Source of the DNA: Siphonodentalium dalli | Lineage: Eukaryota; Mollusca; Scaphopoda; Gadilida; Siphonodentaliidae | Reading direction: 5' to 3' | DNA: 64,000 bases | Assembly (NCBI GenBank): GCA_032622095.1 | Contig: CP136067.1 | Location: 81,246,705-81,310,704 of the forward strand | Shown here: one piece after another, positions 24,648 through 38,500 of the stretch | How positions within the stretch are numbered: position 1 is the stretch's first letter | Layout of the letters: each line of letters begins with the position of its first letter | Position numbers and translations under genes: made by a program | Notes under the pieces: generated by a model | Seen by the model: the letters and a program-made list of their open reading frames with translations, nothing else | What the model was told of the DNA's origin: nothing | The model's database searches: none

Positions 24648-24954
24648 GGGGACTCGGTGGCTCAATCGGCTAGGGGTACAACCCCAAGCCGTTTCGACCT
24701 CCAGCGCTGGCAATGAAGGTTCAAATCAACATGTTTCCATGATGGACTTTGTAACTCGAAATCATTATCTGGTGGAGTTGCCAGTTACCCTCCGATGGTC
24801 GGTGGTCTGCCGTATACATGGTCGACGAGTTTTCATCCATTGCAATCACTGTTAGATTAGCCGTAATTGTGCTGATTTCCTCCACCCCTAAAACGGGCAA
24901 TGTCGTGAAATGGCCTTAGTTGCTGAAAGGGGCATTAAACCTCAATCAATCAAT
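24648..24954 (+). mobile_element. tRNA-derived SINE with target-site duplication
   Basis: The head is tRNA-like: an A box TGGCTCAATCGG at 24658-24669 and a B box GGTTCAAATC at 24718-24727, spaced as in tRNA genes. A body follows that includes TTTCCTCCACCCCTAAAAC and TGGCCTTAGTTGCTGAAAGG, then a short (TCAA)n-type tail. It is flanked by CTGATAAATATATA (24634-24647) and CTGATAAATATCTA (24955-24968), a 14 bp duplication with one difference. It would be transcribed by RNA polymerase III and mobilised by a LINE partner; the partner is not identified. Confidence 0.88.
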
Positions 24955-24992
24955 CTGATAAATATCTATGTCATGGGTAAGTTTTTGTTAGG

Positions 24993-25266
24993 CTAACTCT
25001 TTATTTACAAAATACTCATTGGCGAGTAGTCATCCATAGGAAATGTTCAGATAATAAGTTCAACAATCGGCCATAGGTAGTTTGTTGAATTTATTACCTG
25101 ACATTTCCCACCAAAGAATGTGAATCCTTCTGTACTTTTTATTAGATTTTCGTCTGTCTGCCATCTGCCTTTATTACCTGAACATCCCTCCAAATGAACC
25201 ATAGACAATTCCAGTGTATACTTTTATAAATGAATGGGAGAATACATTTAGTAAAGAAAGGGTTAA
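24993..25266. mobile_element. TTAA-type MITE of the AATGTTCA family
   Basis: The left end is CTAACTCTTTATTTACAAAA (degenerate TTAA); the right end is CATTTAGTAAAGAAAGGGTTAA. The centre is a palindrome built on GGAAATGTTCAGATAATAAG with TTCAACA and its inverse. Related copies lie at 18340-18465 and 48114-48246. Confidence 0.75.
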
Positions 25267-26900
25267 AATAAATCGGCATATAAATATTTCATGCATATGT
25301 CGACCTATATTATTTCTTCTCCCAAGCTACGAAACCAGAGGTTAAACTAAAGTGTATCCAGAAGTGAAAATGAGCTTTCGTTCATTTTGGCATTTGGGAC
25401 AGTGCCAATTTAAGAGCTGTTACGTTGCCTTTTTGTTTGGGTTACCTTTGCTTTAGTTTCAAACGTGACGTATCATTACCTATATATATAATTGGATATA
25501 AACGTTGAGTCGCTCCTAAAATGACGATAAAATGTGTGTCGTGAAGGTGGTTTATACATATGTCCCTGAGGTTTATTGATGGCGGGGAAATACTTGTTAA
25601 ACAAATCACTTTTGTCGAAGACGTAACGTTCGAACCAATTACGCACATCAATGGAATTCCGGGGAGTTAGATCTAATTCTCAACCACGTGTCGAGATTAG
25701 ACGAAATTTCACGAGACTCAGGTCGATCCCCGTTGCCAATAGACAGGCTAAATAGGATGTGAGGTCACATGACCTTAATGTTTATTCCAGATCGCCGTTT
25801 AATTAGAGAACTCTCGTAACAGCGATGTGCAGAAATCACGAGAATAAACCTATGTTAGCATCTAAGAGGGAATGTCGATAAACACAGGTGGTATTACGGT
25901 TATCAGAGCACAGTGCTGTTGGCGAAGAAAAAACCCGGCTATTCTCTTTAGTGCAAACGGAAGATTTTATTTTTGGCGTGAACATTGGATTGGTGGGATA
26001 GAACATTGGTATAGGTATTGACTGGCTGATATTGCGATACCGATAGAGCAAGTGGCATCGACGCGGCACAAATGTCTGGTGTAAATTGCTATTCACCTGT
26101 CCAAATTATCACATGTAAGTGGACATATGGTATAGACGATTTGATTCCAGACACGTTCATTTCGACAATTTTCGGGATCCACCACCCCCGTTTTCGACTA
26201 TTTGAATAGTGTTTATGTGTACCCATACCATAGTATGGTACAGTGTCGACGTCCGGATTGACCACTCGTCGTTCGTCAGTCCGTCCGTCCGTCTAGCCGT
26301 CTGTCGACACTTTACGCATGGTGCGATAACTCAAACATTTTCTATCCAAACATAACCAAATTTTGCATATGAGTTTCTCTTCCCAAAATAGAGATCGAGT
26401 TCGAATATGGGTTTGATCCGAATTGTTTTCCAAAAATAAAATAATAATGCTTAGATTTTGGGGCATTCAATCGGTCATAACTCCGGACTGAGTTGGAGAT
26501 TGTCAACTCCGTGAAAAAAGACATCTTACATGTTTGCTGTGCTCATCAATTTGACACTAATTTCACATTATATAACTCAATTTGAAATTTTTAGTGGAAA
26601 TGCCTCCTTAAAAAAATTTAGATTGAATTCCTTGCTCAATTTAACCAAAACAAAAAACAAACAAACAAACAAACAAAAAATGACATGTATTAAACAAAAT
26701 TATATAAATAAATATATATATTTTTAATTTAATTTGGATTGAACTCCTTGCTCAATTTAAATTTCATGTTCTTCTATGTGATGAGGTTTATATCATTCTT
26801 GTTGATAACATCCAGGAAGAATTATCAGCGGTGCCGTGCTGATCAACCCTTCCTTAAATGTGTTGCTTCCTTTGGGGAGCATGGTATCCATTGGCATGGT
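25267..26900. other. Spacer with simple repeats
   Basis: It contains a GTCC-rich run at 26275-26292 next to a diverged dispersed repeat and an AAAC-rich run at about 26645-26680. A - strand open frame at 25836-26096 has no recognised domain, so no gene is called. Confidence 0.4.
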
Positions 26901-27116
26901 TTAACCATTTCATGACTGGAGCTGCGCTGGTGCAGCATTACAGATCTTGTGCCAGTGTAATTCTCTCATGCTAGTCTTACTATTTTACACATAAATTATA
27001 ATAATTTGTTTATATATATGCATATTTGTCTATAATATTACATAGCAGTATACTATATAATTCAACATAAAAAAACTCCAATCATAGTAATTTATTATCG
27101 CCAAGGGATGGGTTAA
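26901..27116. mobile_element. Decayed TTAA MITE
   Basis: The left end TTAACCATTTCATGACTGGA, then GCTGCGCTGGTGCAGCATTA, matches the 20.8-21.3 kb elements. The right end is GGGATGGGTTAA. The hairpin core is degraded. Confidence 0.6.
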
Positions 27117-27306
27117 ACATCTTCCGATCACGATCGGCCTCTCGTTACTACTTTTTACTCATTATGTTTGAAACACCACCACCCCCGAACTTTTAAAAGA
27201 ATATTCGCTAATACGTTAAAAAAGCAGATGATTTCGCTGGTTTGTAACTAATAGCAGAAACAACAAAATGTGTATGTAATGCTGAAAAGTTCGCCAGTCT
27301 CTTTTA

Positions 27307-27519
27307 CAGTAATGCCCAAAGTAATTGACCACTTAACCACATCAGAATTATGGGTAATTTTTCAGGATTTAGTCGGAAATATGGCTTGTTGCCATTCATC
27401 GGAAAGCTCTCGATGAGAGCTTTCAGATAAATGGCAACAAGCCATATTTCCGACTAAATCCTGAAAAATTACCCATAATTCTGCTGTGGTTAAGTGGTCA
27501 ATTACTTTGGGCATTACTG
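27307..27519. mobile_element. TA-flanked palindromic MITE, copy 1
   Basis: Almost the whole element is one inverted repeat with arms of about 100 bp: CAGTAATGCCCAAAGTAATT at the left, its complement at the right, with GATTTAGTCGGAAATATGGC in the stem. TA lies on each side, as in Tc1/mariner-type insertions. A shorter relative is at 57083-57229. Confidence 0.85.
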
Positions 27520-27561
27520 TAGGTGCTAACGGATTATATTAGCCCTTTGTCCAGTCTCTTT

Positions 27562-28060
27562 GAAAACCCGACGAAAATCCTAACGGATGTACGTCTCTAG
27601 ATTTGTGTGATTTTAAATTAGTTTCTGTATTGACGAGATTCCATCCATTTCACAGGCGAGTAGCGCAGACTACGCGCGATATCACTGGCTAATGGCATAA
27701 CTGATCACTTCACAGATTAGAGGTCAATGACATGTTGACAAATTTTCCACGCATTGTCAAACACAACTAATATTGGTAAACTTCATACAGGCGATATATC
27801 CATAATTCATTATACTCATCGCAATATAGGTGACATATCTTCGAGTTTTTATCAGTCAACGATATTCATGGCTGATTATTCTTTCGCACCTCGTTGTATT
27901 TATATACTACGATTCTCACAAACATTTACTGCAACAGGAATGCACTCCATATTTAGAAGCGGTTTATTACGTCATGTTGAGAATGCCGCGTTGCCGTAGA
28001 CATGAACTATAATCAACAAATCTAGAGACGTACATCCGTTAGGATTTTGGTCGGCTTTTT
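27562..28060. mobile_element. TIR element with 45 bp arms
   Basis: The left arm (27562-27606) contains AATCCTAACGGATGTACGTC; the right arm (28016-28060) is its inverted copy. It begins 43 bp after the palindromic MITE at 27307-27519. The open frames inside are not recognised. Confidence 0.8.
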
Positions 28061-29374
28061 AATGAGGCTGCCCTTTGCCATCCCATTTATCGTGCACCCC
28101 TGTTAGCCATTATGGTACTACTGTAGTATAATTATGTATATCAGTAATGCATGCATGCAGGGGTTGTGGAAAGCATGGTCTTTTACTATCTCCTGTATGG
28201 AAAAGTCATTGGTGACTTTCTCGATTTTGGCTAGTAGCAATCACAAATAGTGTATTCTATGACAATGTTCGATGTTGAAGCCAAACCATGCTACCGTGGG
28301 ACCACCTAAGTTATATATACATAGTTATTAATCCTTTATATTGATGTGTGTGTCTAATTCGATAACATATTTTTATGTAAAAGGCTTGAGTTAACAAAAA
28401 CTTGTTTCGCAGCTAATGGATCACCCACCACACCGGCCTACCTGTCTGTAAACAATTTATCCACCCCCTGACAAAACACAGAACCGTTCTTGAATGTTCT
28501 GTTTCCGTTCAAGAAGTGGATTCATAACTTGGTTCAGTCAGTGCTAAAGGTGACTTCAAAATGTATCAATCACTGGCACACATGTATATCACATGATTAT
28601 AAGTCAATGTAAATATGACCCCGATCTGGAAAATGTACACCGTTGCCATGGCAACCATTTTGGCGAAAACACCTGTTTTTTTGTGCCAAAATCTAGCCAT
28701 TTATTTTATGCATTGCTATTGCCTAGTAACCTCGCGGGGAAACTGTTCATTGTGCATATATTTGGATTGGACTTGCATCAGACCCAATTCAACACCGGAA
28801 TCTTGATTGGCGGTGATTAACGAGCGCTATACCGTTATGTTGTAAACAATTTGATGGCCCTTTCTAACCAAGGTTCATTAGTGGGATATCCCCGGTGTTG
28901 AGTGTTTTGCTTATCTCATAGTCTTTATGCGCTGATTGTTTCCATAACTTGGCGTGTGTTTACATAACACAGAGTACTAACTGGGCAATAACATGCAATT
29001 TTCGCGATAATTATGATTGACATAAGAACACAATTTGTCTATAATACCATATGCTTTTTGTTTATGGTGGTTTTAACGGACGTGACTATTTTGATAGCAA
29101 TACCCACCGCCAACGCTTACTGTATCCTTAATGATAATTCTTTGTCAGGGTTATTCATTTCTGAGTTCTACAAGCATTTTTACAAGCCGCGACAAACCCC
29201 TTAATCAACTCTCAGCGAAGATTTTTTGTTTTTTGTTTTGTTTTTACAAATGATAGGATACTAATAACGGAGATCGCTCCAACAATACATATTCTGACCG
29301 AGAACCAACACCATCAAGGTCAATCAAAAAAAGAAAAACCCATCGTTACTTCAAAAATACATTCAGAGAATCGA
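28061..29374. other. Spacer, no recognised gene
   Basis: Apart from the X-box-like palindrome at 28642, no exon or element was recognised. The frames at 28593-28820 overlap in two registers and look like chance. Confidence 0.4.
28642..28655. promoter_or_regulatory. Perfect X-box-like palindrome (RFX site)
   Basis: GTTGCCATGGCAAC is the fully symmetric form of the X-box bound by RFX factors, which control ciliary genes in animals. It lies inside the PDZ-flanking, gene-poor stretch with no known nearby promoter. A function is unproven. Confidence 0.4.
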
Positions 29375-29565
29375 ACCTTCGGTTTAATCGGTCTTCGGAG
29401 TATAACATCTTCGGAGTATTAGACCTTCGGACTATTGGTCCTTCTGAGTGTAATACCTTTGGACTGTTATTACTTCGGAATATCGGACCTTCGGAGTATT
29501 TAGTCTTCGGAATATAGGACCTTCTGATTATCGACCTTCGAACTATTGGGTCTTCGGAATAAAGC
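29375..29565. repeat. CTTCGGA-rich short tandem repeat
   Basis: About twelve imperfect units of 15-18 bp share the core (C)CTTCGGA followed by ATAT/CTATT-like sequence. On the - strand this array starts about 25 bases downstream of the donor of the second PDZ exon. Confidence 0.8.
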
Positions 29566-29589
29566 TTTACTAAGCTTAGAAATACTCAC

Positions 29590-32500
29590 TGCATAACTGT
29601 GAGTTGTAGGTTATTTACTGCACTTTTTATTAGCTGATGTGCCTGCATGTGTGTGAGATTCTGTGCATTTGTTCCTCCAATGGCCACGATTGCGTCCCCG
29701 TTGGTCAAATATTGGGCAGCTGGCGAACCTGACTCAATCTGAAATCAATAAAAAATTGTGATGTTACTTCAGTGTTTCAACAAATAAGTAACGTACAGTA
29801 ACGTATAATACGTAGCAACAAGCATGACGAATGACGAAATGTGCATTATAATAAATCAATATGAAAACCTCTTCTTTCCGTCCTGCAGACTGGCACACAG
29901 CCCAACTCTACGTGAACGTGATTCCTATTATAAAAGTCGTCATAGCCGAGTTGCACGATAGAGGCCTTGGACACCGACATCGCGGTCTGAAGAATATGGA
30001 GATGTCGCATGTTCCAACCAGGCGAACCAGGACATGGGCAAAAATCAGCTTCAAGTTCAAGGTTCATCTGAGTTATAATAGGGATATCACAATGTAAATG
30101 TGCCATTACGATGATACGATCGAAACATGACCATTTCCAACGTTCCATGCCCATGATAAATGGGGATTTGTTAAGGAATATGGAATCTTGATTTTCAAAT
30201 GTGTCAAACAGTGATTGAGCCAGCCCAGTCAGTAGGCCATGAGCACAAGTGTGTATAATATTGTTGTAAAGAGATAACTTCCAGTGGACATTCGTGCTTT
30301 CCTAGTCACCTGGTCCAATCTGAGGGATGATCGGTTGCTTGTATCAGACAGACTAATCTAATATAAGATAATCCATGTGTTGTGATCTGCCTGCCGTCTG
30401 GTCTGGTTGTAAGATATACATGAGATGTTTTATTGGGCCAATTTGTGACACCTTTTTACATTGAATCGGAGGAAACACAAAATTACAAAGTCTTAAAATT
30501 GGGATACGTTGGTAGTTTCGTGTACCAAAAGTATCAATTATGATGTTTTATCTAGCTTGTTTAGCAGGTAGACACACTTGGATACAGATAAAGTTTTTGT
30601 TATTTATATTTATGTTTTCGTTTTTGTTTTTGTTTAGAAATTTTGGAAATTGGAGATTCCATATCCCTTAAGAACTAGCCTAACCAAATTTTGGAGTCAA
30701 ATTAAAGGATTATGTTCACTTTTATTAGTAGTCACAGCAACAAATACATGGATGCAAAATATTAAGAGTATAATTCATGGTGGATTGTGTTAGAAATACT
30801 AAATGTGAAATTTATAGAGGTTTATAAAATCTATTTTTTCGAACACAATTTCAACAAACACAAGGTTCATATCTAAGAAAAAATATGGCAATGTGTACTG
30901 AACTCTGCGAATAATGATGAACAATAAAATAATATTCATATTTATCAAGCGTGCTTTGATAAAATTACTGAGAACCCATTGTTTACAAATGGTAGAGTAA
31001 CTTGCCTAACATTGCTGGTTTGGGGTGCAGTTTAGTGTTAATATATGCGAACAGTGGTGTTTTGTGAATCTCTTGAGAAAAAAAGAATTGTGTATTCCTC
31101 AATATGGGTATACCCTGCATCCTAGAAACTAGGTCACCAAATCAGGAGATAATATTATCATGGTTCAGCACATGCTCATCATAATCCCAGCTGGATTGAG
31201 TGAACAGTAACTTGACCCATCAAATTCAGCGTCCAAACATCATTACTGAGCAATCAAATCTACCATTTGTAAACAACTGTTTCAAGCCAAAAATCAAAAG
31301 AACACTCAAGAAATGTAAGTATATTTTGATTGTTCATCATTCTTCACAGTGTTCAGTACACATACCTATATTATTTTCTTTGATATGGACTTTGTGTTTG
31401 TTCAATTTCGGTTCGAAAAAATAGATTAAAAAAACTTCTACAAATTCCACATTTGGTTATTTCTAACATAATCCACCATGAATTATACTCTGAAAATGTT
31501 ACATCAATGGGTCTGGCTTTGATTTCTAATAAAAGTGAACATAATCCTTTATTTTGACTCCATCAAATGTGGGTTGAAAATGTGTTAGCAAAGTCATTAA
31601 CGCACATTACGAAACAATGGACACGTCATCTTTCGGAGAATACAGAGAAACAGAGAATGCAATCTCCATGCACACATATACTACAAATCAAATACAAAGA
31701 TTTCATCCTTTAATAACGTGTCACATTTATCAGGTGAAGGCCATTCTTCAGTTACCTTCACCTCTAGAATTCCACGGTGAACTCGCTCCCCGACTCTGGA
31801 ACACATTTAGCTCCCTGTTCCTTCAGGTGCCACACGCAGTGTCGAGACAATTAAGAGCAGCATTTGGCGATTACCAGATCTATAGAATTGAATGCAGTCT
31901 AAAAGGGAGAATTAGTTGGACAAAAACCTGGCTGACAACAGTCATCATCGTTGACAAAAATCACCCATTGGCCTTGCCAAGACGTGGCGTGATATCGTGA
32001 TGCTATTATTGAGTTATCTATTTTTGCTAATAAACAATCACAGCAACAAGGACATCACTGATTGATAAGGTATCGTTAGTACTGCGAGATGTTTGATAAA
32101 AAACCATACACGAAATAAAAACAAGAATTATCATGCATACCTGATATCTGATTGTGGTGTTAGCATTCATGCTTGTTTATGATTACAGACCTGCCACGCG
32201 AAAGCCCTTGTCTTACGATGAACGGATCCGACAATTGCAGAATGATTCATATTAAAGCCACATGGCGGTTTGCGCACCCAAATACTAATATTCGCGTCTG
32301 AATTTTTCCCGGTCGATCAATATCTGAACTACCTTTCTACGAGCTTTTTGTAACCCTAAAAGAAGCATTGGAGTAATGAAAATATAACTATGAACAGCCA
32401 CTTGCACGACACGGAACAGAAAAGAGCATTTATTCCTGATATGGTAGCAATGAAGAGCGATTGTTTGACTTCTGGCGAAAAAAAACGGCTGGAACGTGGA

Positions 32501-35500
32501 TGTGACTTTGGCAAGTGTTTTTCAGAGCATACGAATCCTGTATATCAATATTTCGTGTATTTATCGACCTATCGTATTCGTCCCTCCAAATTTCGCCGAC
32601 AAAATTTGAATGTCCGTTTAACAATTTTATTGACGGGAACTGTTCATAGAATTATTTCAACAAACGGCCTATGTATGTGGTCTACATGTATATAGAATAC
32701 ACACATAGTAGCCGAGAATACAAAATTTTCACCACGCGTGGAATTGTGGTTTTAACCACGAGCCTTTTGGTATTGAGAAAGTAAGAGTTGAGACCTTCAC
32801 CTAAAGTGAAGTGCATTATCAAGGAACAGATAATAACTAAGAAATATATTCCCCGCATTATGTTTTCGACTTTATAAGGTTCCATGTCAAAACTTCAAAC
32901 AGTTACCAGGTTTTGTACTGGTGGAATATGATACGGGCGTTAGCCCGAGCAGAGATTCATGTCGTGATCCCACGATGTAGATGCAGTTTGGTCTATTTGG
33001 GATTAATTGTCATTACTAGGCCATACCACGACCGTTTGTTTCACATGGAAACTACTCCACTGCACATAAAAACAACAGACCCCCGTCACGAAAACTAACT
33101 GACAAACATGCCCAGATACACGAATCCGACTAACCTCCCTGTCCATGCATCACATATCCGCGCTTATCGGAGGTTAGCATCAGGCCAGCGTTGTTGGACG
33201 GCTTAATTTGGTATAATACATAAATAATCAACTAATGTAGCTCGTACCCTGACCAACTCGTACCCTGCTGTTTTTCAGCAATCCATGGGGACAAAACGGT
33301 GGTATTTCAACTAAATAACGGACATACTATGATCAGGCACCAAGACTAAGACATATTACATCTTTAAAAAAAATTTAATCGCTTTAGTTAACTAAATAAC
33401 GGGCATTTTATAGCAGGGTACGAGTTGGTCAGGGCACGAGTTGACTCGCTCCCCTATAAATGAGGCACCACTTCGACTCCACGAAGCGAACACAAATCTC
33501 AGATAAAATTTCATTTACATCTAGCTCACCGATACGTGGCTGCGTGTAATATAAATGCAATGAATGGATGCGGGGAAGATTCTCTGCTCATATATAATCA
33601 GGTATTATACTAATGTACATGTAATTGGACGCGAACTACATGCACTTATTACATAAGGGTTACCCGGCACTACACATCGTTCATCTCTGTTGCGCGTCTC
33701 AGTATAGCTTACAAACAATGAGCTAATCGGGTATTGCATGAGAGTCACAGAGGCTGTTCTATATATAAAGAAGGGGAAGAAAATAGCTGGTATAAGAGAA
33801 TGAGACGAATGGGTTATTGATGGCTCGCATAGATGTTCGGTGCATCATGGATAACAGACTCTGACAAGCGGTATACAGTATACATATATATAGACCAGAC
33901 AAATGCAATTCTGTTATTCACTAATGAAAACACGATTCTAACTCTATTTTTAAAGCGACACACGCTACTCTAGTCTCAATATAAATCCAAAATGTTTTCC
34001 AGTCACGGTTCCTGATATCACAATAGTTCAACAAACCAGCAGATAGGTTCATATTGGACCTAAATATTCACATAGTTTCATATTGAACTTATTTGATTGT
34101 GAACTAAGCCCATTGTGGACTTATACCAGTGAAAACACATTGTAAAGAGCGTATATCTGGTAAGTATGTCCATGCACACAAAGCGTAATTAAGATTAAAA
34201 TAATGCCGATATGAGATTATTTGTGTTTCTGAACTAAGTTCAGTGTGAGCTTATTTTCAGGAAAACAGGCTGCATAAATACACTTATATCTGGATCCAGC
34301 ATTCCCTGGAGGAACTACAGATGGGCATGTCACAGGTGAGACCAATGTACACCCCCCCCCGTAATGAACTTTTTCTAAGTCGAAAAAGGGGGATAACTCT
34401 ACAAAAAAAGTCGGACAAGCCTCACAATCGCAGGTGCACAGTTTCCCATGGTACTAAATTTTCAAGAAAATTGATAAAACAAAATGTAGGAATAAAAGTT
34501 CGGACGTCCAGACGGATGGCTAGGCAGGCGGATGGACCGACAGACGGACGGCTAGACGGACGGACAAGCTGGTAACAGTATATACCCCTACAACTCGTTG
34601 CGGGGAGGGGGTATAAAAACATGTTGAAGATATAGAAAACCGTTTTCAACTTCCACAAAATGCTCTCTATTATACCTTATCAACAAAAAAATGAACAACG
34701 ATAACTTCAGAGGGATAGAACCCGAGGTGCTCAACCTCATGCGCAGACCATCTTTATTTTTACCACAAGGAAAGATCTGACAACGAACAAACTTTATTGT
34801 TAGATAGGGGTAGGAAAGAGTGTGTGTTTTCTTTGGGTGGGGGATAAATTCCATCACTCGATTAAGTCTGTTCGAGGCATATACAATCCTATACGAGTAT
34901 GTCAAGTGTTTTCTCGACCAATATATCGTGATGCTCGGAACGCGAAAAAAGCGAATAATTACTAAGTTTAATTTGAGGCTTAAAGCACATAGCGGTTTGC
35001 GCTCTAAAATAACCTGATAATATCAGGGGGGATTTTTTTTCCGAGCACGTATGCCGGAGTGGGTGGGTGGTCGATGGGACCAACAAACTATTTTTTTCCG
35101 CAACTCAAATGTTTTCCCTTCTTGCTTGTTCCCAAGTCTTTTTGACTGTTTTTGCAATGAGTTTGGCTTAAAACACCTTAGAATGTCAATATTAACATAA
35201 ATGAAAAAAATCATGATGATCAGACAAACAGTATAACCTGTAGCCCATGCTAATGGATTGAATTTTGAAATCCAAGATGGCCGCTGGCAGCGATGTTTTT
35301 TTTGGCCGAATGACCCCAAAATGACTAGTTCCTATTTACATGTCAATGTTAACATCCATGACAAATAGTATGCACATAAATTCATATACATTTTTTGGAC
35401 GCGGGGGGTGGGTGGGTCGCAACAAGGGTCGAAACGAAAAAATCAGCATACGTGCCTGAATTTTTTTTCCGACCCCCCCCCCCCCTGATAATATTCGCTT

Positions 35501-38500
35501 TTTAGTTTTTGCCGGTATCGAACTATAGGACGAATACTTGAACCACCTTTCTACGGGAGTTATATGTCACAGAAAGACGCATTGACGTCATAAACAATAC
35601 CACACTGAACGCGGTGTTTGTGTCCACAACAAACAACAGCCATGGGCACGACATGGGTCAATAAAGAGCGTTATTTATTATTATATTCTTGATATATTGT
35701 AGAAATAAAGAGCGTTATTTCACTTTTGTGCGAAAACTTGAAAACAGCAGAAAAAAATATTGTGACCATGCATGGCAAGTATTTTTCAGAGCATACGGAG
35801 CCGGTATATCAATATTTCGTGTTTGTCAACCTATATTATACCTCCTTCCAAATTACGTGGAGCAAATCTGGAAGTTCGAATGAGACATGTACGTTTATGT
35901 GCGCATTAATGTGTTGGCATTATATGATTTATATCGTCACACATCGTTGTTATATCAAACCTGGCGCCAATACTATAACAAAAATTATATAAGGTAAAAT
36001 GAAAGTCAGTGGTTTGTAACCATATAGGCTGGTTCTATTGATATTGTACGAAGCTAAAGTTTTACAAAATAAGAATCACATCACAAGAAAGCGCATGTGT
36101 CCTGCAGTATATTACTATAAAGTTTACTGTCTTGTAAATTACACGTGCAAAAGTTTATAGTATTGGTCCCAGATCCGCGATTGCCACGCTAAAAGGACAC
36201 GCCATGGTTTTCTTATTGGCCAACATGGGGTATTAAATATATTTTAGGATTTTTAATCAAACAAAATGTTTGAAATTATTATTATTATTATTATTATTAT
36301 TATTTATTATTATTAGATAAAATGCACGTAGACGCAGTACTCGACATGCGGATTAATTCGAAACAATTCGACGAATCTGTGTGGCCTTAGCGCACGTCAA
36401 TGGCTATGTATTTCTGCCGAAAATAAAGTTGTGTAAACAATGCATATATTACGGTCCCAACATGCATACTTGACATTATGAGAATGGAGGCATATGTTGG
36501 ATGAGTGGCAGGAACGGGTGTGTACCTCAATAGAAAGAAGTCTGTTTAGAACTCCGAGGTAATTATTATTATTCTGTCACGATGTTGAGCCACAAAAACA
36601 CCTATTTTATGTAGTCTCAAGTTTGTTCCAGTGTGGGTTTTAGAGTAGCTGTTTTATGGCTATCCATATAATAGACACCGGTTGTCGTTTTAGCTTTTTG
36701 GTCGATATATATCGGGTGGTGAGTTATTTTCATGTATTTGCCACACACACAGAAGGCAAACATTGCCAGGTATAACTTGATGTGCACATTATGTATAACA
36801 ACAGAGCATACTACTTGTATTTCAGACTAACTGCATTGTAATTCCATGGGACAGTTTCTGTCTTAATGAATATCGCTAATGGTTAATTAAGCTAACACTG
36901 ATTGTATTGATAGTTAATACATCCGACCACGTGAATTATTAAAGGGCGGGAATGACTCATATTACCGTTTCTATATGTGAACACATAATCGTTTAACGAC
37001 TGGCTGGTTTAGATAGTCTGCTGCATACGCAGATTTCCGTATACGTATGACCGATAGCTTGGCTTTGAGACGAACCGTTGCATACTCGTTGTTATACCAA
37101 GTCTTCTAGATAGACAGATTGATATGTTTATTAGCAAAGTACATATCAATCAGTAAACAAAACCGAGTGACAATTTATTAATGGTTATTATGATTGTTGT
37201 GTGTAATATATATATAATTATATATGTACTTTGCCTGGGATGGACATAGCCATGGGCCGGGCTGTCTTTCTGTCCCCCCCCCCCAGAACTATATTAATTA
37301 AAAAAATCTGACCTTGGCTGACAGGCACATGATTGTACTGCATGTATCATGTGAAATATTCATGTTGTGGGAATTTTTCACGGTGGAGTGAGCACTAATC
37401 TTTAATCCTCTGGGGCTTTTTTCTAATATAAATGATTGGTTGATTGTTTATTTGGCGAAATAGTGAAAATATATAATTATGTTTACATCAATTACATATA
37501 AGGATAGTATAACAGTATATCACCGGGGGGTGTCATAATATCGAGGAGTCTTCCTGTCAACCACTGGCGCATATGTGGTGACCAAGGCCTGATTATATTA
37601 TCAACGTATGACAACTGGAGGAATGTAACATTCTACTAACATCGATCGTACCACTCCATAGAAAACATCGTCAGAACTATTCGCACTTGTAAATATTTAC
37701 TACTCGAATCGGGACGCATCTATCTGCGATAAACTAACGAAAACTATTTCGCCATCGAGAGTCACTGCATTTAATTCATATATAAGAATGACGGTATGTG
37801 TTGTCAATTTGGATATACTATTTGTAAACAATTACTGCTTTGACAAGATTATTCTCCATTTCTATTTGATCACCATTCCGGAATGTTTCATATCACTATA
37901 AGTTATATCATTATTTGAGTTGCAGTTATCTGAGTTGATACCCTGTCTGAGACAGTTATAAACATAAATGCCACCCACGGTTATATGTGCAGGATGAGAT
38001 TCATTGTTATTTCAAGATATGGATCGGAAGAGAAGATAGGACTAGCGGTGTCGTTTTTCTGCGTTCAGAGATAATTGAGTACGGATTCGAGATTCAAATT
38101 TCATTTCGGAAGAGAAATATGGGTGAGAAGCTGTATTAAGTTTGATTTAATTAATGGTGATGCATATGTAGTCAGTGAGTACATTCCGAACAATATGGGT
38201 TATCGCAAGTCACTTGTTCTGGGTAAGAGCCAATGATTTTACTGGTTAGTTTTCGATTAAACTTTTACGAATCCCTTCCGATCGGAGTTCTTTTTTCTGA
38301 CCATCCAAAATTTAGGAAACTCAAACAAGGGTAATGATTCAAGGATTTTTATTCGAGCTATTGGTGTTTTAAATGTTTCTTTTTGGTGCCTATTACTACA
38401 GTTAAGATCAAACATGCTAATAAATACTCTGGGAATTTACCATTGTTTAATTCTAACATGAAAAGGGAAATATTGAGTTCGTGGATAACCCTCACTTTTA

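Noticed and set aside
25836-26096. - strand frame considered as a later exon of the PDZ gene
   Set aside because: No ZM or LIM pattern and no convincing splice sites.
29846-30154. - strand frame just upstream of PDZ exon 2, first considered as the PDZ N-terminal exon
   Set aside because: It has no PWGF loop and no in-phase donor; the true partner was found at 50552-50659.
31617-32000. 127-codon + frame with AATAAA downstream
   Set aside because: Length alone is not enough; no recognised family, upstream exon or conserved motif.
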